In this document: one piece after another, positions 22,872 to 33,885 of the stretch
How the letters are laid out: every line of letters begins with the position of its first letter
Position numbering within the stretch: position 1 is the first letter of the stretch
Origin: Balamuthia mandrillaris
Lineage: Eukaryota; Discosea; Longamoebia; Balamuthiidae
Length of the DNA stretch: 64,000 bases
Direction of reading: 5' to 3'
Assembly: GCA_031835245.1 (NCBI GenBank)
Contig: JAVKOQ010000047.1
Span: 1-64,000, forward strand
Position numbers and translations under genes: made by a program
The notes under the pieces: model-generated
Database searches by the model: none
Told to the model about the DNA's origin: nothing
Seen by the model: the letters and a program-made list of their open reading frames with translations, nothing else

Positions 22872-23652
22872 AAACCCATTTGACAATTAAACACGATGCG
22901 AGTGCTTTGGCTAAAGGGCCGTATGGCCCCCAGAAGTGCAGTGCACATCTTGGTCTCAGGCGCCCTCTCAGGGGTGACAGGGATACGAGCATACCGCACT
23001 TTGTAGCCCTGCTGAGCGGCCAGCTTGGCGAACACCTCCTTGGGCGTGAGGACGTTATCCTCGGTGATGGCCTCCCACAACGGAGAGACCGTGCCCTCCT
23101 GGATCTCATCATGCACCAAGATGTTGCCGTGGTACTTGGCGGCCTCGGCCAGAATGTCCCGTTTGAGACGAGCCTCCATGTCTTCCAAATGATCCACCTT
23201 CATTCCTTTTTTGTGGAATTTTAAAAGGCAATCATGAATCGATGTGATGTTAATCGTTCGCATCCAAAGAATAATCAGAAAGAGAAAAGAAACAATTGCA
23301 ATATACCTTTGTAGTCTCGAAGGTTGGTTAGAGGACGCGTCCACTCGCGAAGCACAAAAGGTCTGCCGTTGATGTAGATCACACATTCCTCCCTCAGGTT
23401 GACCCACACCACGTCGACTTCTTTATCCTGCATGCACAGCCGATTGAGCACCGCGCGAAAGCCAAAGACGGTCGGCTGGGCCACGCCAAAGATGGGCAGA
23501 GAGACGACCTGGCGAAAGTTGGGGGCACCGGACAGGCGGAAGGGGACGGGGCTGTACTGGTGCCCGCCGAGGTAGTGGTCGGCCTTGAGGATGGTCCCTT
23601 TGCCCATCACCTCCCCTGAGCGTTCCCGGATAGCCCGTCGCACCTCGTCCAT
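18120..23652 (-). CDS. PALD1: Paladin-like protein with three tandem PTP/phytase-type phosphatase repeats
   Basis: Fifteen exons: 23652-23307, 23205-22876, 22778-22468, 22409-22356, 22276-21979, 21888-21471, 21335-21260, 21213-20895, 20812-20486, 20419-19602, 19502-19373, 19297-18893, 18791-18598, 18544-18338 and 18263-18120. They sum to 4377 bp, a 1458-residue protein. Each of three repeats has an ILK-DH motif, a V-W-NLREE block and a Cys-X5-Arg P-loop: CQMGKGR near residue 226, CQSGGGR near 762 and CQMGRGR near 1277. This is the paladin / inositol-phosphate phosphatase-like family, soluble and with uncertain substrates. A Ser-rich insert lies in repeat 2. Introns carry pyrimidine microsatellites in the sense strand. 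Start chosen as the first Met; exon 7's donor is the least certain. Confidence 0.9.
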
Positions 23653-24195
23653 GTCTGCGTCTGTTGTTCTTCCTTCTTCTGCCCTGCCTTAATTTTGCTT
23701 TGTGGATCTACCGTTGTGACCGGCATCCTGGTCAAATAGTGTCCAAATGCAGCGGTTTCAACGTGACAACTGTTTGGGTTGCATTTTGATCTGTTGATCG
23801 TGACGATCAGTCAAAAAAAATGGTGTTTAGCGGAGGTCGAACCCGCATAGGGGATGAAAATCCGATGAAATTCTATGGGTTGCTAGGAATAGGGAAAGTA
23901 CGGACACGTCATCTCCCCATTTGTACGGAGTTGTTGCCGAACAGCCAATGGTGTCATGGCACGTATCGTTCTGTCAAACTCCGCCAACAATCCAAAAAGT
24001 GACTTTTTCTCCTTCTCTTTCTTCCATGCACGAAAACAAACAAGACACCAACCACTGAAAGCGAGCGAGTGACACTCTCTTTGGTCTAGTGCCTGTTCAT
24101 CTTTTCTTTTTTGTTTCTCATTATTTATTCTGTCACTTTTTTCTATTTATTTATTTTGTTTTTTTTTTCGAACGACGCTCCACACACACACACCG
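23653..24195. other. Divergent intergenic region (paladin / calreticulin)
   Basis: About 540 bp between two divergent starts. It holds a tRNA-like stretch on the minus strand around 23818-23905 (see findings). A poly-T and (CA)5 stretch directly precedes the calreticulin ATG. Confidence 0.5.
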
Positions 24196-25485
24196 ATGAA
24201 CAAATCTCTGTTGGTCGCTGCCCTTTTCTTCGGCCTGGTCGCTTTGGCCTCGGCCACAACCTACTTCCAGGAGGACTTTGACGACTCGTGGGAGAGCCGA
24301 TGGGTTTACTCTCAAGCCGACACCGAGGAACAGAGGGGCACCTTCGTGCACACTGCCGGCAAGTTCGCCGCTGACCCCAGCGACAAGGGCATCCAGACCG
24401 GTCAGGACGCTCGCTTCTACAAGCTCTCTACCACCTTCCCCGCTTTCTCCAACAAGGACAAGGATCTTGTTCTCCAGTACACTGTGAAGAACGAGCAGAA
24501 GTTGGACTGCGGTGGTGGCTACATCAAGCTTCTTCCTCCTGGCTTCGACCAGACCAACTTCAAGGGAGACACAGCCTACAAGTACGTTTGACACTCCTCC
24601 ACGAAACAAACCGCGGACTCATTCTAATATTTGTGCTTTTTTTAAAACCCTAGCATCATGTTTGGCCCTGATGTGTGCGGTTCTCGTAGGGTGCACGCCA
24701 TCTTCAATTACAAGGGCGAGAACTACTTGACCACCAAGTCCATGTCCCCCAAGTCTGACCAGGCTACTCATGTCTACACTATGATCATTCATCCCAACCA
24801 GACTGTTGTTGTGAAGATTGACAACAAGCAAATTGCCGAAATGACTTTGGAGGAGGACTGGGACATTTTCCCCGAGAAGGAGATCCCTGACCCCAACGAA
24901 AGCAAGCCTGCTGACTGGGTTGATGAGCCCATGATTCCCGATCCCGAGGCTGTCAAGCCTGAGGGCTGGGACGACATTCCTGCTACCATCCCTGACCCCG
25001 AGGCCACCAAGCCCGAGGACTGGGACGATGAGCTTGACGGAGAGTGGGAAGCCCCGATGAACCCCAACCCTGAGTACAAGGGCGAGTGGGAGGCTCCCTT
25101 GATCGAAAACCCTGCCTACAAGGGAGAGTGGGTCCACCCCAAGATCCCAAACCCTGACTACTTCCATGACTCTGAGGCCTACGCCTATGAGCACGGCGGT
25201 GCTGCCTTTGAGATTTGGCAAGTGACCAGCGGCACCATCTTTGACCACATCCTCGTCACTGACTCTGTGGAGGAAGCCACCGCAGCGGCGGAGGCTATCC
25301 TTGCCAAGACCGAGGCCGAGGAGGAGGCCAGGAAGAAGTGGCAAGAGGAGGAGGACGCCAAGGCCAAGGCTGAGGCTGAGGCCGAGGCTGCCCAATTTGA
25401 GGCTGAGGCTGCGGAGGATGAGGACGATGACGATGATGACGACGATAGCGGCGCTGATAACAAGGATTTGCACGACGAATTGTAA
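24196..25485 (+). CDS. CALR: Calreticulin
   Basis: ER lumenal Ca2+-binding lectin chaperone for glycoprotein folding. Exons 24196-24581 and 24654-25485 give 405 residues. A signal peptide (MNKSLLVAALFFGLVALASA) starts the protein. The IMFGPDVCG lectin motif follows the intron. Then come three KP-DW-D type repeats and three GEW-P--NP-Y repeats that form the P-domain arm, and a Glu/Ala-rich then poly-Asp C-terminus ending in HDEL for ER retrieval. Length and layout match the family (about 400 residues). The long antisense frame at 24619-25596 is a shadow. Confidence 0.97.
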
Positions 25486-25558
25486 AAACACTGAAAACCT
25501 CTTTCTTCCAAACAAACCTTTTCTACTACCCTTCTGTTTTCTGTCTGTCACCTTCGCG

Positions 25559-26934
25559 CTAAATGAACTGCTCCTCCTGGAGGAGCGGTTGCTCAAGCGA
25601 TGCAGAAAGCGGTGTATCCTCTCCGCTGCTCATCGCCCCTCTGCTTGCCGTCAGGTCCACTCTTCTCAAGTTGCGTGGGCTGCGGGGCACCATAAAGGCG
25701 TGAGGAGGAACCAGGTGCGACTGACCATCGTCGAGACTGTTAGGGGTCCGGTCGTGTCTATGACGAGGTGCTACCCGTTTGATCCAAAACATGACCAACG
25801 CCATCACGAATATGAAAATAAAGTTGACAAGGAACAAGAGGCAGCTGTAGCCCCCCACCTTCAGCATCTCCATCGCGTAGCGCGTCTCCCCCGCCCACAA
25901 CTTGACCAGACCGTAGGCCAGGTGCATGCCGCAGTTGCATATGGGCGGAAGAAGAGCTGCGCTGATGGCTACGCCCACCAATGCGCTGATTCCTCCCCCT
26001 AAGAACGACAAACCGACACGTTGTTCAAGTCAGTTGAAAGCAACAAGAGAGAAAGACCATTTGAAGCCTGCCAATTTAACAACAACAAACCAGTTGTAGC
26101 AACAGCAACGCCAAGGCCAGAGGGAACGGCCACAAAGATACCGTAGATAATGGCAGAGAGGTCGCCGCGAGAGAGCTGCTGCTCCGTGCCCCATAGGTCA
26201 TCCTTCCAGCTGGTGGCCAAGCCCCAAACCGCACCCACCGCCATCGTCAATAAAAACCCACAAACTTCATTACGAAAACCACGGAGCACCATCCCTGCAT
26301 CTCTTTTTTTTTTTTTTTGTTTTACACTTGTCAGCTTTTAAAAGCAAAAGGCAGAAGAACAACTTAACAAACAGCTCCGTCCATGTCGAAGCGTTTTAAA
26401 AAAATGAAGGAGGAAGGAGAAAAGAAGACCTAACCTGATAGCAGTACCAAAAGTAACGGCCATTATCGGTCCCATCAAAGGAGACACCAACATGGAGGCC
26501 ACCACCGTGGGCGCAGAATCCGTGGCCAACCCAACAGTGGCTATCAGGGCAGCCACAAAGATGAAGGACAGGAAGTTGAAGGTGAGGTGGTTCTGAGAGT
26601 CCACCACATCATGTATTTCCTCTATAGAGAGGCGGTCTTGGAACTTGTACCGCCGTCCCAAAAATTTTTTCCGTTTGGAGGTGGAACGAAGCTGCGGTCG
26701 CGTGCTCTGCAAAGCCAAGATGTCAATCACTCCGTAGTGCACCCCCACGCCCAAACGCTCCAGAGCAGCCAGGATGCGGTCCGTCTCTTTGTCGGTGGTG
26801 CGGAAGATGATGAGGTCGGACCCTCTCTTTCCTTCGAAGACGGCGAGGCCATGGACTCCGGAGATATTCTCCAACGAGGACACTACACCCTCTGTCTCGT
26901 CTGCTGGAAGCGTTATCTGAACCTGCCTGGGCAT
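25559..26934 (-). CDS. DUF389-family membrane protein
   Basis: Exons 26934-26435, 26302-26091 and 25998-25559 give 383 residues. A soluble N-terminal half (about residues 1-100) precedes a helix-rich membrane part with the family pattern SAPTVVASMLVSPLMGPIMA, GTAIRD and NEVCGFLLTMAVGA, and a Ser/Pro-rich tail. DUF389 (TIGR00341-type) proteins are common in prokaryotes and sparse in eukaryotes; their function is unknown, and a transport role is only inferred from the membrane topology. The gene converges on calreticulin, leaving 73 bp between stops. Confidence 0.85.
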
Positions 26935-27145
26935 GGCCTTTCAGTTCGAACGAATTTCTCTCCTGTGTCAATGTCTTTCTTGTTAACGCGTTACCAAAAC
27001 AAAGGTTGCGGAATTTGAAATCACCCTCGAGGCGATATCTTTCACGTCGTCGTGATGTATGGTATGCCGTCGTGTCGGCATGATAAGTTTATTGATAACG
27101 TCGACATGAAATAAATAAGGAAGAAGCTAGCTTGGGGGTGGTGCT

Positions 27146-27660
27146 TCATGTGTCCATCTCGCTTTCGCTGGCTTCTTCCACAAAAGACATTTCAGACTCG
27201 AAGGTCAGCAGGGTGTGCTCGCAGATAGATATCAGATCGGTGAGTCCCTTCCTGAATTGTTCCGTGGCGTTTTTTCCTTTTGGTTGTGAGCGCAAGAGAG
27301 CACAGGCTTTAGAGGTAACCGTCGGAACTGAAACAAGAAAAAAAACGTATGGTACCTTTCCGAGCTTGAATGCGAACATTCATTTTGTCTTCGGAGGGGT
27401 GAGGCACGCTATATCCACAAAACTCAACATCAGGACTGCAAAAGAAAAAATGTGTCAGCAAAGGTTCATCTTTTCTGGAGTAAAACAAAGGAGTTTTCTC
27501 ACTTTCTCATGAGTATGTATCGCAAAGCGTTGCCCAACGTGTGATCTTCCTCCGCCACCACACACGTAACCACCGATTCATCCGCGCCAGGCAATATCTC
27601 CAGCTTTTTGGCCTTCTCCACCACCAGCTCTTCCTCTTGTTGGGGGGCGTTCTTGTCCAT
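27146..27660 (-). CDS. POLR1D: RNA polymerase I and III subunit RPAC2 (AC19)
   Basis: Shared assembly subunit of RNA polymerases I and III in the nucleus. Exons 27660-27503, 27435-27356 and 27327-27146 give 139 residues. The family core EEDHTLGNALRYILM, NPDVEFCGYSVPHPSE and MNVRIQAR is intact, with a short acidic N-terminus and an alpha-helical C-terminal part. Length agrees with the family (about 110-140). An AACCCTAA telobox-like motif lies 75 bp upstream. Confidence 0.93.
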
Positions 27661-27733
27661 CTTTTGGTCTCTCTTTTCTTTTGTTTTCTTTGTTTGCGTT
27701 TGTATTTAAGTCGACACAAGGAAAGCCCTACAT

Positions 27734-27745
27734 CCAACCCTAACC
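27734..27745. promoter_or_regulatory. Telobox-like motif upstream of RPAC2
   Basis: CCAACCCTAACC lies 74 bp upstream of the RPAC2 start. In plants such telomere-like boxes mark translation and ribosome genes; a role here is inference. Confidence 0.3.
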
Positions 27746-27746
27746 T

Positions 27747-28655
27747 TCATTTTTTTACTGCTTTATGTGTTGTTGCCTCTTGCCACACCTTGTGCTTCAT
27801 TTCGATCTCTTCGAGGAAGAAGTAGTAGTTATGAAATACTCTGGCCCGCATCTGGATGGAGAGAATGATGAGAAGAAGAACACCAGAATAAGGGACAGAG
27901 AGAGATGACGCACCGCATCTCCTTTGTTTCGCCACTTTGGTACGCCATGGTCGTAGTGGACCATCCACACATCCGGTAGCACCCAAAAATGGAATCCAGC
28001 CCGGGCTAGCTCCGTATTGTGAACGACTTTGTCATAGCCATACCCCACAAACCGCTCGTCAAACCTGACCACCGACAACACAACAGAATGTAAGAAACAA
28101 ATACAAATAAGTAAAGGAGTAAAGTCTCTGATGAGAATCAAACGTACAGTGGTACATTCTCCACCCGAAGGACAGTGTAAGGCTCAAACTCCAACTGATA
28201 AGGCACTTCAAATGGAACTTTTCGATTGACCCATTGTGGATAGTCGGTAGGACCATGAGCTGGATTCCATTTCACCTCATGCACCTGACGGATATAGCCT
28301 CGCTGATACAACTGAACTAGTTGTTCTTTGCTCTGAGGAAATGGGATTTCGTCGTCAATTTCCAATGCTGGCACTACCAACACTTGTTTCTGCCCAACAC
28401 CCATTTTTTCTTCCCAGGCTCTGACAATTTCAAACAGAAGGGTAAGCAGGATGCAGAGTAGAGGAGAAGATCAAAAGGAATACAATATTCTGTGGTAGGC
28501 TTCTGGCGAGGGCACAAAGTCAACGTCCATGGTGAGAGAGTACCTGGTCCTACACCCAAGCATTGCCACATTGCGCAAAGTATTAATGGGATACATTCCC
28601 AGGGTTCTGAAAGTGTAGCTCTTCTATGATAACAGTTACTCATTGCAGAGAGAAA

Positions 28656-28690
<35 letters not shown>

Positions 28691-29508
28691 AATGCATTAC
28701 ATCACTGTACACAAGATGATAATCCACTTGTTGGATGTGCCGCTCTGCCGCGTCTCTAAAGGAAATAACTTCTGTTTCCTCCTCCTCGCTGAGGACATAT
28801 ATCGCAGCAGATATCATCCCTATATAACATCAGCGTAAGTATTCGCTGCATTGGAGATTCTGAATTTACCAACCATCCCAGTGGTCTATGATCCGTTTTA
28901 GGCTTTGTAATCTATCTACAGTCAACTGTGTTGCAATAGTAACCCCAACACTATCCTATTCAAAATGAGAACATACAGAGCAAGCAAAAGGAGGTGAGAA
29001 GGGCAACAGCAGATAACCATGTGTTATGTTGAAACCATACATACCGGTTGCTGTGGTGAAAGAAGCGTTTGGCGTCGTGGGCAGCAACCTGGGGTACTTG
29101 TTTGCTCCACAATTTGCTGCACACATTGTTCTGTATCCTCTTCACCTATCCGTCAAGTTAAAGATTTGTTAGAAACAACAAAAAATGAAACGAACAACGA
29201 CAAAAAGAGGATTAAGCACCAAGGAATACGAGGTTACGAAGAGACACTTCATCGAACCACACAGAACCAAAATGTTCTTGAAACGAAACTATAAGAGAAA
29301 CAGCTTCTATGGCCTTAGAAGCCTGAATCAACATGCATTGGTAGGTCCAATCGTTGGTTCCTACATTCCAGTTTAACGAATGGCCGTAGGAATAACTGCC
29401 GTCTACATACTTGAGTTCTGCTGTCACCGAATATCCACCATGAGTGCTACCTGATACGCCCCTACATGTGCGATAAAAAGTAGGGCGGGGGAATGGGAAA
29501 AGCGAATG

Positions 29509-29575
<67 letters not shown>

Positions 29576-30675
29576 AACGGGAAAAGGGGAGAAAAGCAGA
29601 GAGAATAAACAAACCTGGAAGCACTCCATCCCGAAATTAGAAGAGGATAGGGCTTGGATTGGTTGACATAAACGTATTGTTGAGCAGCATATTTATATGT
29701 CCTTTTATCCAGTACGTGAAAGCACAACGACCGAAGGCCTGAATGGCTTTTATCTCTTTAGCGATAATAAAAAAACAGGAAGAACAGTTAGTCTTCTTTC
29801 AGCAAAGACGAACAAAGTTGAAGGCAAACAGTCAAACTTGCAAGCTTGTATAGGACTCATCATGGAGTTCCAATGAGCAGGAAACTCTACCAGGCGTTGG
29901 TAACTAGCATCAAAGGGATGCGGTATCAACAGCGGACCCAGGTGCTCAAAAGAAGGATTTCGGAGGAGGTTGCTGCCGCTGCTTCCCATGGTGAAGACGT
30001 AGTTGAAGCAAGTAGGAGAGGATCGGTAGACGAACGTGGAAGAAGGGGGGAGTGAAGAGGATGGCTGTTGCTGTTGCTGAAGGGCCAGCGGAGGACCCGG
30101 CAGACCGCTCTCTGTGGCGACGATGGTTAGGTTGTAGCGAGAGTTTGGCCTAAGTCCTTCCACCAGAAAGCTCGTAGCAGTTCCTTCGTAGACCTGTAAG
30201 CAAAAGTGGAGATAAGAAGAATTGGAGACACAAACAGAGCGTAGCTACCAACGGTTTGAAACTGTGGTTCTGGAAAGAGTTGCAGGTGGAGCTCGTAAGA
30301 GCGAGTACTTGGAATGGTTTGCACCATTTGCTCATACTGTTCCGCTTCTGGTGTGAACTCGAGCCAATGCACACGAAAGCTGAAGCTCTGTATGTCTGAG
30401 AAATAGGGACAAGAAGGAGGTATCACCCATACCTCCCTCTTCTTGGCCACTTCCACCCCCACTTCCACCACTTCTTGCTTTTGTGGAGAAGAAGTGGCTA
30501 AAGGAAGAGAAGTCGCGCGGTGATCGTCATGAAGAGAGGAAGGAGGGCCACCAGCTCTCCACAGGAATAACAGACCGCCACAAGCCATCAGCACCCACAG
30601 GTTTAGCAGATGCTTCCGCCACCGCCATCGCCTCTGCCGACCGCCTCTGCTGTTGGCAGGCGTTCGTCCTCTCAT
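27747..30675 (-). CDS. LARGE/B4GAT1-type glycosyltransferase (GT49) with FN3 and carbohydrate-binding-like domains
   Basis: Eleven exons: 30675-30253, 30193-29838, 29746-29615, 29461-29238, 29145-29045, 28955-28874, 28819-28701, 28623-28484, 28420-28148, 28064-27914 and 27851-27747. They give 701 residues. A basic N-terminus and one signal-anchor helix (LLNLWVLMACGGLLFLW) indicate a type II Golgi protein. A fibronectin type III-like segment (about 85-170) precedes a galactose-binding-like lectin segment (about 200-345; NPSFE, GWSASR, GSVWFDEVSLR). The C-terminal GT49 domain has QLTVDRLQSLKRIIDHWDG, YPINTLRNVA, the DVD metal site in LTMDVDFVPS, and FDERFVGYGYDKV. Likely adds sugars in matriglycan- or polylactosamine-like chains; the exact donor is unknown. 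Start at 30675 is preferred over 30738 because it gives a compact signal anchor. Confidence 0.87.
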
Positions 30676-31104
30676 CTCTCTCTCTCTGTTACTCTTTTTC
30701 TCTTTCAAGTGTGTGCGATTGACCTCTCTCACGTCCATAACAAGTGAACGAAAGGGCGCAGCTGGACATGAGAGAGGTTTAGTCAGCAGAGAGGAGAGAG
30801 GGAGAGAGAAGAGAGAGAAGGCGAAGAAAGCAGCCAAAGAGAAAGAGAAGAAAATGAGACGTGAGAAGGCCAGCGCGTAAGAGAGGAAAGAAGAGCACAG
30901 AGAAGAGTGTCAGAAAGGTTTGATTGCATATGTTTGAAGCTCACAACAGGATTATTTGTTTAAGGGATGTTGAACAGTCAACTCGAATCGCTTAGCGTGC
31001 TTCCTATGGCAACTACACCAAAGGCGGCCAGGGCGTGGTTGGGCGGGAGGAGGGCGTTGCGCTTGCAGTATCTGCGACGGGATCCTCCCTTCTGCTGGCG
31101 TTTG
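30676..31104. other. Spacer upstream of the GT49 gene
   Basis: No supported gene. Purine-rich GA/GAGA tracts (about 30655-30860) probably belong to the GT49 5' leader. Confidence 0.4.
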
Positions 31105-31640
31105 TTAGTAGTTTTTGAACACCTTTTTGTTTTTGACAACCATGTAGCCCAACGGCAAGACGATCCCAAGGAACATAATCAACGCGCCCAGCAGAAACGA
31201 AAACACGTCTGGCGTAGCTGCCACCAACGTAGTCTGAAAGAGAGAGAGGGAGAGAGAGAGAGAGGTCTCGTTAGTCAAATATCAAAAAAGGCACCTTCCC
31301 CAGAGCTGCGCTAGAGAAACTGAAGTAGTGCGCACCCCTGACACCCAGTACACCATTCTTGGAGACGACGTGGCTTTCTTTTGTTTTGTCTTTTTCTTTC
31401 TCAGCTTTTTTTCTTTGTCAAAGGGTAGGTTATGTTTGCTGCACAAAAGACCCTAACCCAACAATCTCCCATTCCCATACCTTTGCCGACCCAGTGAGGA
31501 GCACAATGGTGGCACAAGCGACATCCCCTCTTCTGTGGGGATGTTGTTGTTTGGTGCTCACAAGCGCGACCACCACATATAGGGTGTTTTCAATGTTCGG
31601 ATGAGGAGGGGGGTCAAGGCGCCTCTGGGCTGTTGGACTC
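31105..31640 (-). CDS. Unresolved membrane-protein gene, C-terminal part
   Basis: Three phase-compatible exons can be chained on the minus strand: one ending at 31481, then 31357-31295 and 31233-31105. The last encodes a clear membrane helix (FSFLLGALIMFLGIVLPLGY) followed by a basic tail ending KKVFKNY. The 5' end is not resolved: the upstream frame stays open to about 31640 but has no ATG before the V-ATPase e gene. I do not recognise a family. It could also be a decaying gene. Confidence 0.4.
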
Positions 31641-31697
31641 TTTCAAGCACAAGAAGGCCCACTTGAAATAACGAAAGGCAAAACAAAGAGGAAAGAG

Positions 31698-31740
<43 letters not shown>

Positions 31741-31920
31741 TACCACGAAGAAGTGTCTATATTTTCTTCTCACGTTCCGATCTCTTTGGAAGGGTAAGAC
31801 AGATTAAATAAAGATTAAGGGCTGGCAAAGAAGAATAGGGAATACGCTTCTGTACAGAGCGAGTGCTGGCGGGTAGGAAGAAGCTATGGCTCGTGGAACA
31901 AAAAAAAGTAAAAGGGCGTC

Positions 31921-32265
31921 TTATTCGTCCAACTCTCGTTCGGGTTGTGCAAGAGGATACATTTGTGACATGTAGGCGCAGAGCCACCTGTAAAAATAGC
32001 TATTAAGCAAGAAGAACGGGGATAAAAGATCAAAAAAAAAAAGAAGAGGGCATACAATAGCCAGCAGCAAAACAGTGCAGTCCAGGCCAAAGTACGATTC
32101 AATCTGCGACAAAAGAACGAAAGTAGATCAGCAACGCAGATTTTGGCGGAGAGAAAGTAAGACGTGGCGCACTCACGATTTGTCTGGTCCCGGGGTAAAC
32201 ACAGTGAGCGCAACGCCCAGCAGAATGGTAAGGCCAGTGGCCACGCCAATCGGAAGAAACATCAT
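31921..32265 (-). CDS. ATP6V0E: V-type ATPase V0 subunit e
   Basis: Small two-helix subunit of the V0 proton channel in vacuolar and Golgi membranes. Exons 32265-32177, 32103-32056 and 31987-31921 give 67 residues. Helix 1 is MFLPIGVATGLTILLGVALT; TPGPDKS is the usual loop; helix 2 (TALFCCWLLWLCAYMSQ) leads to MYPL-, matching the animal pattern ending AYLAQLNPL. Splicing across both introns is required to restore this pattern, and total length is divisible by three. Confidence 0.85.
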
Positions 32266-32818
32266 TTTTTGCAGGGACTTCTCTGTTTGTGTTCAAATTC
32301 TCTTCTCGGCCTTCCTTCCTTCCTTTCCCTTCTTTTCTGAGGAAGAGACGAGAGAGCTGGACAGAGAGAGAGGAGAGGAGAGTGGACCGAAACTGGGTTT
32401 TATTTTTCTGGGTATGTGTGGCACGCAAGGCATTCGGTCACAGATTTTTGTCGACTACTACCTGCCTGAGTTCGATGTTGGCCAACAGCAGGACAGGGGC
32501 CCTTCGACATCTGGGCGCTAACAACTATCCCGAGGGATGATGGATGCGAGCTGCATTGCAGGCTGCTCCAGAAAAGGGCATCACCCTGCAACTGCTCCCC
32601 TCAGCAGTAGTAACACAAAAAAAAAAACTCATTATTGTGCACTTCGAAGAAACGTGCGATGCAACAACTATGAGCAATAATACGAAGTTTATTTCCCTTC
32701 TTTTCATTCAAAATAAACAGTGTCTCTTTTTACAACGCACCCACGTTCTTCATAACCATGATTCTCAGTTCCATCATGTCCTCCTGTTTTGGTTGTGGTT
32801 GTTGCCCACAAGGTTAAA
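32266..32818. other. Intergenic region
   Basis: About 550 bp between the V-ATPase e start and the aldehyde dehydrogenase stop. Purine-rich near 32340-32390. No gene supported. Confidence 0.5.
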
Positions 32819-33839
32819 TCATATCTCCCTTGTCAGCAAAAGAAAAGAGACATTAAGTACCATAGCATAGCGCACTCCTTCTCTGCCGAATCCAGAATCC
32901 TTGACACCGCCATACGGCATGCTATCTACACGGAAGCTAGGTACATCGTTGATCACCTATTATTTTTTTTTTCAGCAAATCACAAATGTTGTTAGCATCT
33001 CATTTCTCTCTAAGAGGAGAGGAAGAGAAAAAAAAATAACATACAACGCCACCAGCCTCTGTATTCTCAAAGGCATACCACGCCTTGTTAAGATCGTTGG
33101 TGAAAAATCCGGCTTGCAATCCAAAGTCTGTTTCACAAAGAGAGAGTGAGAGAGAAGGTACCACAGTAAGAGTATGAATTGAATTATTTGTATCAGCAAC
33201 TTACGCACCAGAATCGTTAACCTTTGCAATTACTGTCTTGAAGTCGCTAAACTTCTCAATGGTGCACACAGGTCTGTACAAAGAACGCAGATAAGAAAGG
33301 GCAAAGAGAAAATGAGTGGTACATGAGCGATGCAAATCGATACCCAAAAGCCTCTTTGCAGTACAAATCGCAGCTGGGATCAACATCCTCTACAAATGTA
33401 GCGTCTTATAACAGAAGTAAAGGACAAAGAGTGTGTAAGAAAGCGTTGTTCGAAAATAGATGAACAAAATAGTAATTTTTGGATGGTACCATAAAACACG
33501 CCTTGCCTCTTGCCTCCCACAAGCACTTTAGCTCCTTTGGCTACAGCATCATTCACCCACTTTTCCAATCGTTTGGCATCTCCTTCAGAGATAAGAGGGC
33601 CTGTTCATTTGTTTTTTTTGGGATTTTCCCAAACCAAAAAAGATGGCTTAGCGGTGAGGGAGTAGATAAAGAGAAGATTGTACCAAGGAAGGTGTCCTCG
33701 TTCAATGGATCACCAGCTTTCAACTGAGAGGTTGCAGCAATGAGCTTTTCTTTAAACTCATCGTAAATGTCCTGGTGGACGTACAAGCGTTGCACACCAA
33801 TGCAGCTATAAACGCAAAGATGGGTGAAAACATCACAAC

Positions 33840-33885
<46 letters not shown>

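Noticed and set aside
24619-25596. A 325-residue open frame antisense to calreticulin
   Set aside because: It is a shadow of codon bias in an acidic GC-rich gene; composition is low-complexity Leu/Val/Gly and no start context or domain is seen.
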